A DNA stretch of 18,729 bases from CAZJBP01 sp964544115 (GTDB lineage: Bacteria; Verrucomicrobiota; Kiritimatiellia; UBA8416; JADHWI01). A model generated the notes under the pieces. That model was given only the letters and a program-made list of their open reading frames with translations, was not told where the DNA came from and did no database searches. Both the position numbers and the translations under genes were made by a program. Every line of letters begins with the position of its first letter. Positions within the stretch are counted from its first letter, which is position 1. The DNA lies in the NCBI GenBank assembly GCA_964544115.1, contig CAZJBP010000070.1, positions 1-18,729 of the forward strand, written 5' to 3'. Below are positions 1 to 6,797 of this stretch, in pieces.

Positions 1-1014
1 CTTGCCGGCCACGCCGAAAACCGTAGTTCCCGCCCGGATGTTGCCGGTCACCAGCCCCGCGTCGCCTTCGACAAAGCCGGTGCCGTTGTAGAAGCCCTGC
101 GGGATCGGCTGACGCACCGGACTGGGGGTAAACGCCGCCGCGGCGTGGTTCGGCATCGTGCCGGTAACTTCCAGCCCCTTCGCCCACGCCTTCTTGCCCG
201 TCAGCACTTCCACGGCCGCCGCATCGCCCGAAGCCGTGTCCACGACCTCCGTCTTGCCGGCCACGCCGAAAACCGTAGTTCCCGCCCGGATGTTGCCGGT
301 CACCAGCGCCGCGTCGCCTTCGACAAAGCCCGAGCCATTGTAGAAGCCCAGCGGGATCGGCTGACGCGTCGGGCCCGGTTTGAACCCCGCAGCGGCATTG
401 TTCGGCATCGAGCCCGTGACTTCCAGTCCCTTTGCCCACGCCTTCTTGCCGGCCAGCACTTCCACGGCCGCCGCGTCGCCCGAAGCCGTGTCCACGACCT
501 CCGTCTTACCGGCCACGCCGAAAACCGTGGTTCCCGCCCGGATGTTGCCAGTCACCAGCGCCGCGTCGCCTTCGACAAAGCCCGAGCCGTTGTAGAAGCC
601 CTGCGGAATCGGCTGCCGCGTCGGGCCGGGCTTGAACGCCGCCGCCGCGTTGTTTGGCATCGAACCGGTGACTTCGAGTCCCTTTGCCCAGGCCTTCTTG
701 CCCGTCAGCACTTCTACGGCCGCTGCGTCGCCTGAGGTCGTGTCCACGACCTCCGTCTTACCGGCCACGCCGAAGACCGTGATTCCCGCCCGGATGTTGC
801 CGGTCACCAGCGCCGCATCGCCATCGACATAGCCCGAGCCGTTGTAGAAGCCCGGCGGGATCGGCTGCCGCGCCGGGCCGGGCTTGAATGCCGCCGCGGC
901 GTTATTCGGCATCGAGCCGGTGACTTCCTGCCCCTTCACCCAGGCCTTTTTGCCGGCCAGCAGTTCCGTTGCCGCCGCGTCTCCCGAGGTCGTGTCCACC
1001 AGTTGCTGCGCGCC
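1..1014 (-). repeat. 252-bp in-frame tandem repeat (about 4 copies)
   Basis: The string beginning CTTGCCGGCCACGCCGAA/CTTACCGGCCACGCCGAA recurs at 1, 253, 505 and 757, an exact 252-nt period. The copies are highly similar at the nucleotide level, including at synonymous positions, which suggests recent duplication or ongoing gene conversion. The leftmost copy is cut by the window edge. Confidence 0.95.
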
Positions 1015-1086
1015 GGCCACGCCGCACGCCGCCACGGACAGCCACGCCATGACCCATCGCATCCCGATCGCTTTTACGTTGCTCAT
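1..1086 (-). CDS. Secreted protein of tandem 84-residue repeats (3' end beyond window)
   Basis: The frame opens at ATG 1086 and stays open to the left edge, so 362 codons are seen and the C-terminus is missing. The start is preceded by GAGGAG (1091-1096), 4 nt before the ATG. Residues 1-27 are a signal peptide: a basic start, the hydrophobic run VMAWLSVAACGVAGA, then AQQ. From residue 28 the protein is a tandem array with a period of exactly 84 residues (252 nt); four copies and the start of a fifth are visible and differ by only a few residues each. Each unit contains the landmarks GKKAW-K-EVTGSMPN, PIPxGFYNGSG and GNIRAGxTVFGVAGK. These landmarks resemble a repeat I know from phage tail-fibre-like proteins and from PVC-group secreted proteins, often placed ahead of a C-terminal domain. 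The function is unknown; an extracellular structural or adhesive role is an inference. Confidence 0.85.
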   Translation of the reverse strand, partial: MSNVKAIGMRWVMAWLSVAACGVAGAQQLVDTTSGDAAATELLAGKKAWVKGQEVTGSMPNNAAAAFKPGPARQPIPPGFYNGSGYVDGDAALVTGNIRAGITVFGVAGKTEVVDTTSGDAAAVEVLTGKKAWAKGLEVTGSMPNNAAAAFKPGPTRQPIPQGFYNGSGFVEGDAALVTGNIRAGTTVFGVAGKTEVVDTASGDAAAVEVLAGKKAWAKGLEVTGSMPNNAAAGFKPGPTRQPIPLGFYNGSGFVEGDAALVTGNIRAGTTVFGVAGKTEVVDTASGDAAAVEVLTGKKAWAKGLEVTGTMPNHAAAAFTPSPVRQPIPQGFYNGTGFVEGDAGLVTGNIRAGTTVFGVAGK

Positions 1087-1135
1087 CCTGCTCCTCATAT
1101 CATGCTGCTTGCACGCACGGGTTCTGGAACCGCAC

Positions 1136-1163
1136 ATCATAGGGAATGACACGGCTTCCGCAA
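1136..1163 (-). promoter_or_regulatory. Possible sigma70-type promoter of the 84-residue repeat protein
   Basis: Read on the minus strand, TTGCGG (1158-1163) and TATGAT (1136-1141) are separated by 16 nt, followed about 50 nt later by the ATG at 1086. The -10 matches the consensus at 5 of 6 positions and the -35 only at 3 of 6. It lies in the 105-bp gap behind the glycosidase gene. Confidence 0.35.
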
Positions 1164-1191
1164 AGGCCCCTCGGCATGCGGCAGGCCCTTC

Positions 1192-3432
1192 TCAGACCTC
1201 TTCCACGCGGTACAGGCGGGTGGCGCCGGTCCAGCCCACCCAGGCCCGGGCCGTATTGAACCGGGTGCCACCATCCGTAACCACTTGGCCGGTGAACAGA
1301 TCCGTCACCTTGGCCGGGCGCGGTAGCACGACCGTCTGGTCGTAGTGGTTCGTGTGCGTCGCCAGGAGCGACCGGTTGGCATACACGACGTAGCGGTTCG
1401 TTTGCGGCGTGTAGATGTGGCAGCCGGCGGCCTTGAAGATGGCCCGGAACACGTACGCATTGTTCGGCGGCACGGCGAAGTAGTAGGCCGTCCAATCCGC
1501 ATGCCGCTTCATGGCGGCCGCCGGGGTTCCGTCTGCCCAGTGCAGGATGGGCTCGGCCTCGGGGTCATCCACGATGAGGCGCGGCGCGATGATCGCGCCG
1601 GTGCCCATCACGGTCTGCGACACGGCCCCCTGCAGGCACGGCACGTTGTAGTCCCTCGGCGCGAACCGGGCCGCCGCGCTCGTGGTCACCAGCTTGAGGC
1701 GCATGCCCGCCGTGCGCGACGCAGCCTCCGCGTCCAGCCGCCCGTCGGACACCAGCCCGGGGTAGCCCACAAAGATGATCGTGCGCCCGTTGCTCTTCAG
1801 CTTCGCCAGCGCCTTCTGCTGCTTGTCGCTCAGGAAGGTGGGGTTATGGAAGTACAGCACCTTGTACTGGTCCATGACCGGCCGGTGCAGATCCTCGGGC
1901 ATCAGCCAGTCGATCGGCGCCCCGCCCTTGTACATCTCGCGGGTGGACATGTCGGCGTGCAGCTCCACCAGGGAGGCCTGCGGATCGCAGTCGAACATAC
2001 GCCGCATGGAGTGGTAGGCGCAGCTTTCGCCGCTGACGATGCCGGCGACCTCCGAGCAGCTCGACATGTCCCAGTCGAGGGCCTGGCGGGCAATTTCCGA
2101 CTGCTTCTTGAACTCGGCCGATATCTCCGGGCCCGAGAACCACCCGCCGCACATGTCGAACCACCACCAGGCCGCCCCCCGGATCAGGTGGTGGGCAAAG
2201 TCGCGGCGCAGGACGTCGATCGAGATCTGCGCCGACTCCATCCCGGGGACGATGTTGAACATGCCGCTGAACAGCTGCGGGCCGTCGGCGGGATCGCGCT
2301 GGTCGCGCACGGCGTGGAAGCGCGTGTTGTAGCCGGACTTGCACATGTGCGTGCGGTGGTCGCACTCGTTGAACACGAGCTTGCCGGCCTGCTGCACGCT
2401 CTCCACCGGCAGCAGGATCGGGCCGGCCGAGCCGTGTTCGCGCACGTCGTAGCTGGGGAAGGAGGTCAGGAAGTCCACCTCCTTGCTGTCCAGCACGCGC
2501 CGCAGGGCCAGGTGGCCGTTTGTGGCCACGGGGTTCACCAGCCCGCTCTGCCACAGGAGGTATCCGTAGAACACGCCAGCCAGCCGCTTCCCGGCGGTCT
2601 CCTGCTTCACCGTCCGGCACAGCGCCAGGAGGTTGTCCGCAATCATGTCGGAGAACGCGGCGTCGTAGTCGATGGCGCGTGCGTCGAGCTGCGGATCGCG
2701 GAGCATGGCCGGCAGCGTGCGGCCCAGCTCGTCCTCCGTGGGGATCTGAGCCTTGTCGATCCACGCCTCGTTGCCGTACTTGCGCTTCAGCCAGTTGCGG
2801 TAGTAGGTCAGCGCCGGCTGGCTGTAGTCGCCCACGCGCCCCTCGCCGGCGCCCCAGTGGATCCATTCGCCGCCGTGCCCGCACATCAGCGAGTAGCCCA
2901 GGATGCGCTTGCTGACGGGCCACCCCTCCACCGCGCGTACCAATTCGCTCAGAAACTCCGACGAGTCGGCAATCCAGCGCTGCGAGCCCATGGAGGCCGC
3001 CAGCTCGGGCTTGGGCCGGTCGGCGTAGTGCACGCACTCCTCCGGATGCGACGCGCCCCACCACCCCGGCGTGTTCACGTAGAGGCGGACAACGAGCCAC
3101 GCCTCCGGCTCCAGGTGCAGGACGCGCTCCAGCTTGCCCAGGTAGCGCGAGAAATTCCATTTTCCGGGCCCGTCCCAGGTGCAGACGCCGGCATCCACGA
3201 GCACGATGCGGATACCGTCCATGACGACTTCTTCGAAGCTGGTGGTGATCGCCTTTTCCCACTCGTACGGAACCGGGCCGAGGAACGCCGCCCCGGGGAG
3301 CGGCTGGCCATCGACCAGGATCGTCGTGCGCCCCTGGTGCAGGCCCACTTTCACGGTGTGCCCGGACATGCCCTTCGCCGCCGCGCGGCGCGCAGGGGCC
3401 TTGGGTTGAGAGGTCTGGATCTTCTTGGTCAT
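1192..3432 (-). CDS. GH42-like (clan GH-A) glycoside hydrolase, beta-galactosidase type
   Basis: The protein has 746 residues and no signal peptide, so it is probably cytoplasmic. Residues about 35-455 read as a (beta/alpha)8 barrel. GHGGEWIHW places the likely acid/base at Glu189, and KLVFNECDHR places the likely nucleophile at Glu356, at the end of a beta strand as expected for clan GH-A. Residues about 520-600 (YKVLYFHNPTFLSD, then NGRTIIFVGYPGLVSDG) match the Rossmann-like middle domain of GH42 enzymes, and a small beta domain closes the protein. The N-terminal 25 residues are basic and low in complexity. ATG 3432 is preceded by AAAGAAG, about 7 nt upstream. The family is fairly clear but the substrate is not: a beta-galactoside is the default reading, and other GH-A families that share the middle domain are possible. 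A GH130 phosphorylase lies 2.3 kb away, which suggests plant or algal polysaccharide use. Confidence 0.72.
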   Translation of the reverse strand: MTKKIQTSQPKAPARRAAAKGMSGHTVKVGLHQGRTTILVDGQPLPGAAFLGPVPYEWEKAITTSFEEVVMDGIRIVLVDAGVCTWDGPGKWNFSRYLGKLERVLHLEPEAWLVVRLYVNTPGWWGASHPEECVHYADRPKPELAASMGSQRWIADSSEFLSELVRAVEGWPVSKRILGYSLMCGHGGEWIHWGAGEGRVGDYSQPALTYYRNWLKRKYGNEAWIDKAQIPTEDELGRTLPAMLRDPQLDARAIDYDAAFSDMIADNLLALCRTVKQETAGKRLAGVFYGYLLWQSGLVNPVATNGHLALRRVLDSKEVDFLTSFPSYDVREHGSAGPILLPVESVQQAGKLVFNECDHRTHMCKSGYNTRFHAVRDQRDPADGPQLFSGMFNIVPGMESAQISIDVLRRDFAHHLIRGAAWWWFDMCGGWFSGPEISAEFKKQSEIARQALDWDMSSCSEVAGIVSGESCAYHSMRRMFDCDPQASLVELHADMSTREMYKGGAPIDWLMPEDLHRPVMDQYKVLYFHNPTFLSDKQQKALAKLKSNGRTIIFVGYPGLVSDGRLDAEAASRTAGMRLKLVTTSAAARFAPRDYNVPCLQGAVSQTVMGTGAIIAPRLIVDDPEAEPILHWADGTPAAAMKRHADWTAYYFAVPPNNAYVFRAIFKAAGCHIYTPQTNRYVVYANRSLLATHTNHYDQTVVLPRPAKVTDLFTGQVVTDGGTRFNTARAWVGWTGATRLYRVEEV

Positions 3433-3582
3433 GGTCCGCTTCTTTCTTGCTCCGGCCCGCTGCAGCCCCCCGCCTTGTTCAGGAGCAGGAGCGCTCCGGC
3501 GTGTCCATCGGCCGCGGATTCTACGGCCCTCGGTGTTTCCTTGTCACGAGGGAAGATGCCGGGCAACAACGCGGGGGCCGGG

Positions 3583-3655
3583 GTCGATCCCGATTCCGAT
3601 ACCGACGCCGACCCCGATTGCTGCATTCCCTTCGTTCTCCTCGGAGATCTTCGTG
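3583..3655. repeat. Composite intergenic repeat, copy A
   Basis: The plus strand shows a degenerate 6-nt tract (CGATCC CGATTC CGATAC CGACGC CGACCC CGATTG), then a core CTGCATTCCCTTCGTTCTCC starting at 3621. The same arrangement recurs at 5575-5655, where the core differs by one base. The element is non-coding in appearance and lies upstream of the glycosidase gene. Confidence 0.7.
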
Positions 3656-3768
3656 AAGACCATCATGGCCCGTGCCCGCGGGGAAGCGGCTGAATAGCGG
3701 CATCGAGCGGCGCACTCATCGCCCCTCGCCCAAGGGACGCGGTTTATCGCGGACTACGAACCTGTCCC

Positions 3769-3792
3769 TAGCACCGGCTCTAGCACCGGCTT
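3769..3792. repeat. Tandem 12-mer duplication
   Basis: CTAGCACCGGCT occurs twice in direct succession just downstream of the brnA stop. Its function is unknown; it may be part of a dispersed repeat family. Confidence 0.75.
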
Positions 3793-3803
3793 TCGAATGT
3801 CGA

Positions 3804-4031
3804 TCAGGCGTTGGCGTGCTCAAGACGATCGGCAATCCACACTTTGATCACAGACTGCCTTGGGACGCCGAGCCGCTTGGCTTCGCGGTCAAGAGACTGA
3901 ATCATCCAGACAGGGAAGTCCACGTTGACTCGCTTCTGTTCCCGGCCGGGGCGAGTGGCCTTGGAAAAATCAAGGTGCTTGGAGACATCCTCGCCATCAT
4001 CAAACTTCTTATCGAACTCTTCACTCTTCAT
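3804..4031 (-). CDS. brnA: BrnA-type antitoxin
   Basis: The product is a 75-residue protein, the antitoxin of a BrnT/BrnA type II module. The C-terminal half (RVNVDFPVWMIQSLDREAKRLG, followed by a VPRQSVIKVWIADRLE helix pair) is a ribbon-helix-helix DNA-binding fold, with the strand RVNVDFP and two helices. The acidic N-terminal half would wrap the toxin. I chose ATG 4031 because AGGAGG ends at 4041, 9 nt upstream; an in-frame TTG at 4040 directly abuts that site and is less likely. The gene overlaps the upstream toxin gene by 11 nt, so translation is coupled, and toxin-first order is typical of this family. It probably autoregulates the promoter at 4291-4318 together with BrnT. Confidence 0.85.
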   Translation of the reverse strand: MKSEEFDKKFDDGEDVSKHLDFSKATRPGREQKRVNVDFPVWMIQSLDREAKRLGVPRQSVIKVWIADRLEHANA

Positions 4032-4281
4032 ATCGCTCAACCTCCTTGGTCCGGGATCGTCGTACCGAGATGATCCGGATCTTGTTTTTCCGAGTTGTGA
4101 AGACCGCCGACCAGTGCTTGTTACCGATGCGACCGACCAGCATCATGCGGGGCTCGCCCTGCGTGCGTGCTGGCACTTGGAGGCGATCGGGATCCTCCCA
4201 CAGCGCCTGGGCTTCAACGAAGTCGATGCCGTGTTTGCGCGAGTTAGCGGCACTTTTGTCCGGATCGAATTCAAACTCCAT
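4021..4281 (-). CDS. brnT: BrnT-type ribonuclease toxin
   Basis: The product has 86 residues, the usual BrnT length. It starts MEFEFDPDKSAANSRKHGIDF, matching the family pattern of an acidic strand followed by K..N..KHG.xF, and ends with IRIISVRRSRTKEVERYEE, the conserved Arg/Glu-rich strand and helix of this RelE-like ribonuclease fold. Family members cut mRNA and are neutralised by BrnA, which is encoded directly downstream with an 11-nt overlap. ATG 4281 has no Shine-Dalgarno at normal distance: the only GGAGG lies 17 nt upstream, inside the promoter spacer. The promoter predicts a transcript that begins only about 3 nt before the ATG, so initiation may be close to leaderless, which would keep toxin yield low relative to BrnA with its strong AGGAGG. 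Confidence 0.88.
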   Translation of the reverse strand: MEFEFDPDKSAANSRKHGIDFVEAQALWEDPDRLQVPARTQGEPRMMLVGRIGNKHWSAVFTTRKNKIRIISVRRSRTKEVERYEE

Positions 4282-4290
4282 AATGCTGAT

Positions 4291-4318
4291 AGTATACCTC
4301 CAATATACCGGTAGTCAA
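4291..4318 (-). promoter_or_regulatory. brnTA promoter with direct-repeat operator
   Basis: On the minus strand the -35 is TTGACT (4313-4318), the spacer is 16 nt and the -10 is TATACT (4291-4296). A direct repeat on the plus strand, TATACC-TCCAA-TATACC (4293-4309, period 11 bp, one helical turn), overlaps the -10 and spacer. It is a natural candidate for the BrnA ribbon-helix-helix operator. Confidence 0.7.
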
Positions 4319-4328
4319 CCTACCGTCA

Positions 4329-4369
4329 GCCGCTCTGGCAACGGCGAAGCCGGTAGCCAAGAGCGGCTT
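4329..4369. other. Imperfect hairpin between brnTA and the coiled-coil gene
   Basis: The arms AGCCGCTCTGGC and GCCAAGAGCGGCT pair throughout, with one extra base in the second arm. The inner part CGGC-GAA-GCCG can form a second small stem. No T-run follows on either strand, so it is at best a weak terminator for the upstream gene. Confidence 0.5.
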
Positions 4370-4380
4370 GATAGCGACAG

Positions 4381-4938
4381 CTATGGATTTCTGCTTCCCT
4401 GCCGCATTGTTTCCACTGTGCAATACACTGGTTCTCCGAAATCGAACGAGACCCGGTATTGATGGGTCAGGTTCGTGCCTGGTTGTACCCACGTTTCGAA
4501 CCGACCTGAGTCAATCTGGCCAGAAACGAAGCCGTCTGCATTGAGAAACCCTATCTTGTATCGAGGGGGCCACCAGGCTTGGTCGGGGCTCGCATTCCCA
4601 ATTTTGATCACTACGTCCGCTGAACGGACGTGTGGAACCACCGTCATTTCAAAGCCAGGACTGAGCATCATGTTTGCATGAACCAGCTCGAAGGATACGA
4701 GATTGGTGTACACCTCATGAAGACGCTTCTCCTGCTGGGCGAGGATCCGTTCGGATGAGGCGTGTGTAGCTCTGAGTTCCTCGTCCTGGCGGCGTTGATG
4801 CTGGAGTTGGGTGATCTGCTCTTCCTGTTTCTCGATCCGATCGGCAACACGGCGAATGATCGAGTGTCGTGTGCCAACGGCCCAGACCGCAATCAGAATG
4901 CAGGATCCTGCGACAACCCATGGAATTGATTTCCTCAT
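4381..4938 (-). CDS. Membrane-anchored coiled-coil protein, function unknown
   Basis: The product has 185 residues and I do not recognise its family. Residues 7-22 form one hydrophobic segment with a short basic N-terminus. Residues about 30-75 are rich in Glu, Gln, Arg and Lys with heptad spacing (RVADRIEKQEEQITQLQHQ), indicating a coiled coil. Residues about 95-180 look like a beta domain with alternating hydrophobics (FEMTVVPHVRSADVVIKIGN, WPPRYKIGFL), and a single Cys sits at 173. This suggests a type II membrane protein with its C-terminal domain outside the cytoplasm. ATG 4938 has no strong Shine-Dalgarno, and a 7-bp inverted repeat lies 60-90 bp upstream. Codon use looks ordinary for the window. 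It is probably a real gene, standing alone. Confidence 0.65.
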   Translation of the reverse strand: MRKSIPWVVAGSCILIAVWAVGTRHSIIRRVADRIEKQEEQITQLQHQRRQDEELRATHASSERILAQQEKRLHEVYTNLVSFELVHANMMLSPGFEMTVVPHVRSADVVIKIGNASPDQAWWPPRYKIGFLNADGFVSGQIDSGRFETWVQPGTNLTHQYRVSFDFGEPVYCTVETMRQGSRNP

Positions 4939-4997
4939 TTCATTTCTGTCCGACTTTGAATGGGTGAATCATGCCCGTCTCTCTTGTCCGAACACGC

Positions 4998-5025
4998 GTA
5001 TTAGACGGCTTGATTTCGCTAATAC
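4998..5025. promoter_or_regulatory. Inverted repeat upstream of the coiled-coil gene
   Basis: GTATTAG (4998-5004) and CTAATAC (5019-5025) are perfect 7-bp arms separated by 14 nt. They lie 60-87 nt upstream of ATG 4938 in a comparatively AT-rich patch. This could be an operator; no regulator can be assigned. Confidence 0.35.
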
Positions 5026-5154
5026 AGGGATCCGCACCCACGGGTACCCGGATTACGGTATGCCGTCGCCATTTCCGCGTCAGGGTACTGTCTTGGCACT
5101 GACGAATCAAGGGTGGGGAGGCGAGACGGGGCCGTCGAGGGGGGGGCGGGGGCA

Positions 5155-5175
5155 GTGATCAGTGATCGGTGATGG
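5155..5175. repeat. 7-mer tandem repeat (CAGTGAT)
   Basis: Three consecutive units CAGTGAT, CAGTGAT, CGGTGAT are seen. It is a short tandem array in non-coding DNA next to a G-rich run. Confidence 0.65.
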
Positions 5176-5426
5176 AAGTGGGCGCGATGGAAAGCGGGAG
5201 TTAGAGCCGTCTGCCCGGGGGGCGGCAGAGGGAGAGGAAATGGCGGTTCAAGCGGGTGCACAGGAGGCGGTGCTGGTCGGAAGGGTCAGGGCCGCTTCGG
5301 CGGCGGCCAGGACGGCGGTGGAGCGAGGAACAGCGGAAGGAGGATGCGCAACTGGGGGCGAGGGGGCGCCATGGCCGCCCGAACGCGTGTGAGGGGGCTC
5401 TCGGCCGTGTGCCAACCGCCAACCCT

Positions 5427-5445
5427 CCTTGCGTTCTTTGCGGTT
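5427..5445. repeat. Short intergenic motif CCTTGCGTTCTTTGCGGTT
   Basis: The motif repeats TTGCG(T/G) with an 8-9 nt spacing. From memory, closely similar strings (AACCGCAAAG...CGCAAAG) recur between genes in many environmental bacterial genomes. Only one copy is present here. Confidence 0.4.
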
Positions 5446-5574
5446 ACACCATCCCCGAAGGCAACGCAGCAGACACGCAGCAGACACGCCGGGATCACGC
5501 GCCCGCTTTCGGCCTGATCCGCGACACATCCCGCGGCAGCCTCAAGGCCGACTCGCGCACCGACGGCCGCCCGA

Positions 5575-5655
5575 GGTCGATACCGATAGCGACCCCGATT
5601 CCGATTCCTGCGTTCCCTTCGTTCTCCTCCTCGTCCTCGTCGTCGTCCTCGCGCG
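5575..5655. repeat. Composite intergenic repeat, copy B
   Basis: Plus strand: a hexamer tract (CGATAC CGATAG CGACCC CGATTC CGATTC), the core CTGCGTTCCCTTCGTTCTCC from 5608, then a triplet-rich TCCTCGTCCTCGTCGTCG tract. It matches copy A (3583-3655) in order and core sequence. Copy A lacks most of the final TCCTCG tract. Confidence 0.7.
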
Positions 5656-5698
5656 GTCTTGACTCCCCGGGGACGAAAGTTGATGCTCCCACGTCCAT

Positions 5699-5714
5699 GC
5701 GCCCCCGGGGGCGC
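5699..5714. other. Perfect 16-bp GC palindrome
   Basis: GCGCCCCCGGGGGCGC is a perfect palindrome 52 nt upstream of the GH130 start. It could impede transcription or be a protein-binding site; nothing decides between these. Confidence 0.4.
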
Positions 5715-5765
5715 GGAGGCCGCCCGGACGACTGCGGCAGACCGACGGGCCGAGGAGACATACAG

Positions 5766-6785
5766 ATGAAACTGAAGCGCTACGAAGGCAACCCGATCCT
5801 GTCCCCGAATCCGAAGAACGCGTGGGAGAGCGCGGTCACGACCAACCCGGGCGCCTGGTACGACGAGGCGACCAAGACCGTCTACATGCTCTACCGCGCC
5901 GCGGGCCACGACATCGAGCACGTCGTGCACCTCGGCCTGGCCGTCAGTCAGGACGGCATCCACTTCAAGCGCGCGTCCGACCAGCCCGTCTTCAGCCCGA
6001 GCAAGGACGGGTTCGACGCCGGCTGCATCGAGGATCCCCGCATCGTCAAGATCGACGACTACTATTACATCACTTATGCCTGCCGCGCGGGCTTCCCCGG
6101 GCGCTACTGGCTCTCGATGGAAGAGAACACCTACCGCGGGCCGGTCTACCCGCCGGACGCTCCGAAGACCCTGCGGACCAACTGGACCGCCACCGGCCTG
6201 GCGCTGACGAAGGATTTCAAGACCTTCCGGCGCGCCGGGCGACTGACGGACCCCATGGTCGACGACCGGGACGCCATCCTGTTCCCGGAGAAGGTCAACG
6301 GCCAGTACGTCATGATCCACCGCCCCATGAGCTGGGTCGGGCCCGAGTACGGCACCGAGAAGCCGGCCATGTGGATCTCCTTCGCGGACGACATGCTGAA
6401 CTTCCGCAAGAGCCGCCTGCTCGCCAAGGGTGTCTACGACTGGGAGAAGAACAAGGTCGGCGGCAACACGCCGCCCATCAAGACGAAGCACGGCTGGCTG
6501 TTCCTCCACCACGGCGTCGGCCCCGACTGGCTGTACCGACTGGGCGCCATGCTCCTCGACCTCAACGATCCGTCCCGCGTCCTGCACCGCACGACGGACT
6601 GGATCCTGCAGCCCGAGGAGCCCTACGAGTGCAAGGGCTACTACAACGGCGTGGTGTTCCCCTGCGGCAGCGTCGTGATCGACAGCACGCTGTTCGTCTA
6701 CTACGGCGGCGCGGACATGTACGTGGGCCTGGCAACGTGCAAGCTGGACGACCTGCTCGCGCACCTGCTCACGTGCCCGGCGTAG
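5766..6785 (+). CDS. GH130 family beta-1,4-mannoside (mannooligosaccharide) phosphorylase-like enzyme
   Basis: The product has 339 residues, the normal GH130 length, forming a five-bladed beta-propeller with no signal peptide. Family landmarks are present: MKLKRYEGNPIL at the start; CIEDPRIVKIDDYYYITY with the catalytic Asp at 90; a second acidic motif DDRDAILFPEKVNG (166-179); NTPPIKTKHGWLFLHHG (234-250), which in the family helps bind phosphate and substrate; and YYGGADMYVGLAT near the end. Enzymes of this family use phosphate to split beta-mannosides, releasing mannose 1-phosphate; a few subfamilies are hydrolases. The frame stays open upstream to 5256, but that part is repeat-derived and low in complexity. 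ATG 5766 has AGGAG 8 nt upstream and begins the conserved sequence. The subfamily cannot be fixed by eye. It is the only plus-strand gene in the window. Confidence 0.88.
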   Translation: MKLKRYEGNPILSPNPKNAWESAVTTNPGAWYDEATKTVYMLYRAAGHDIEHVVHLGLAVSQDGIHFKRASDQPVFSPSKDGFDAGCIEDPRIVKIDDYYYITYACRAGFPGRYWLSMEENTYRGPVYPPDAPKTLRTNWTATGLALTKDFKTFRRAGRLTDPMVDDRDAILFPEKVNGQYVMIHRPMSWVGPEYGTEKPAMWISFADDMLNFRKSRLLAKGVYDWEKNKVGGNTPPIKTKHGWLFLHHGVGPDWLYRLGAMLLDLNDPSRVLHRTTDWILQPEEPYECKGYYNGVVFPCGSVVIDSTLFVYYGGADMYVGLATCKLDDLLAHLLTCPA

Positions 6786-6797
6786 GGGCGGTGTTTA

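Larger units (their letters stand above)
3433..3803. other. Gene-free stretch between brnA and the glycosidase
   Basis: No convincing gene is present. The stretch holds copy A of a composite hexamer repeat (3583-3655) and a perfect tandem duplication of the 12-mer CTAGCACCGGCT (3769-3792). No promoter with acceptable -35/-10 boxes was seen for the glycosidase gene that starts at 3432. Confidence 0.7.
4939..5765. other. 827-bp gene-free stretch rich in short repeats
   Basis: No gene is supported here, although some frames stay open because of GC richness. The stretch holds an inverted repeat GTATTAG/CTAATAC (4998-5025), a G-rich run (5138-5151), a 7-mer tandem (5155-5175), a motif with TTTGCG (5427-5445), a tandem GCAGCAGACAC unit (5466-5489), the composite repeat copy B (5575-5655) and a 16-bp GC palindrome (5699-5714). 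A weak promoter for the GH130 gene (TTGACT 5659-5664) is possible. Confidence 0.7.

Noticed and set aside
1..1014. CRISPR-like array
   Set aside because: The 252-bp units are contiguous, in-frame coding repeats without spacers.
1163..1191. Hairpin-like string just after the glycosidase stop (AAGGGCC...GGGCCTT)
   Set aside because: Pairing needs a bulge and there is no T-run. It also overlaps the candidate promoter, so I do not call a terminator.
1345..3693. 782-codon plus-strand open frame
   Set aside because: It lies opposite the GH42-like gene. The translation is Arg/His/Ala/Val-rich with no domain, as expected for the antisense of a GC-rich gene whose minus-strand product has coherent motifs.
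4329..4369. attC site between the coiled-coil gene and brnT
   Set aside because: The hairpin with one extra base is attC-like, but no RYYYAAC/GTTRRRY boxes flank it at a sensible distance.
5495..5761. 88-codon minus-strand frame with alternating Asp/Glu and Gly-Ile runs
   Set aside because: It is the translation of the composite hexamer repeat; it has no Shine-Dalgarno and no domain. Treated as non-coding.
5256..5765. Upstream in-frame extension of the GH130 gene
   Set aside because: The extension encodes low-complexity sequence derived from the intergenic repeats. GH130 homology and the AGGAG site place the start at 5766.
5286..6764. 492-codon minus-strand open frame
   Set aside because: It is antisense to GH130, which has clear family motifs and a Shine-Dalgarno. 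The minus frame is a composition artefact.
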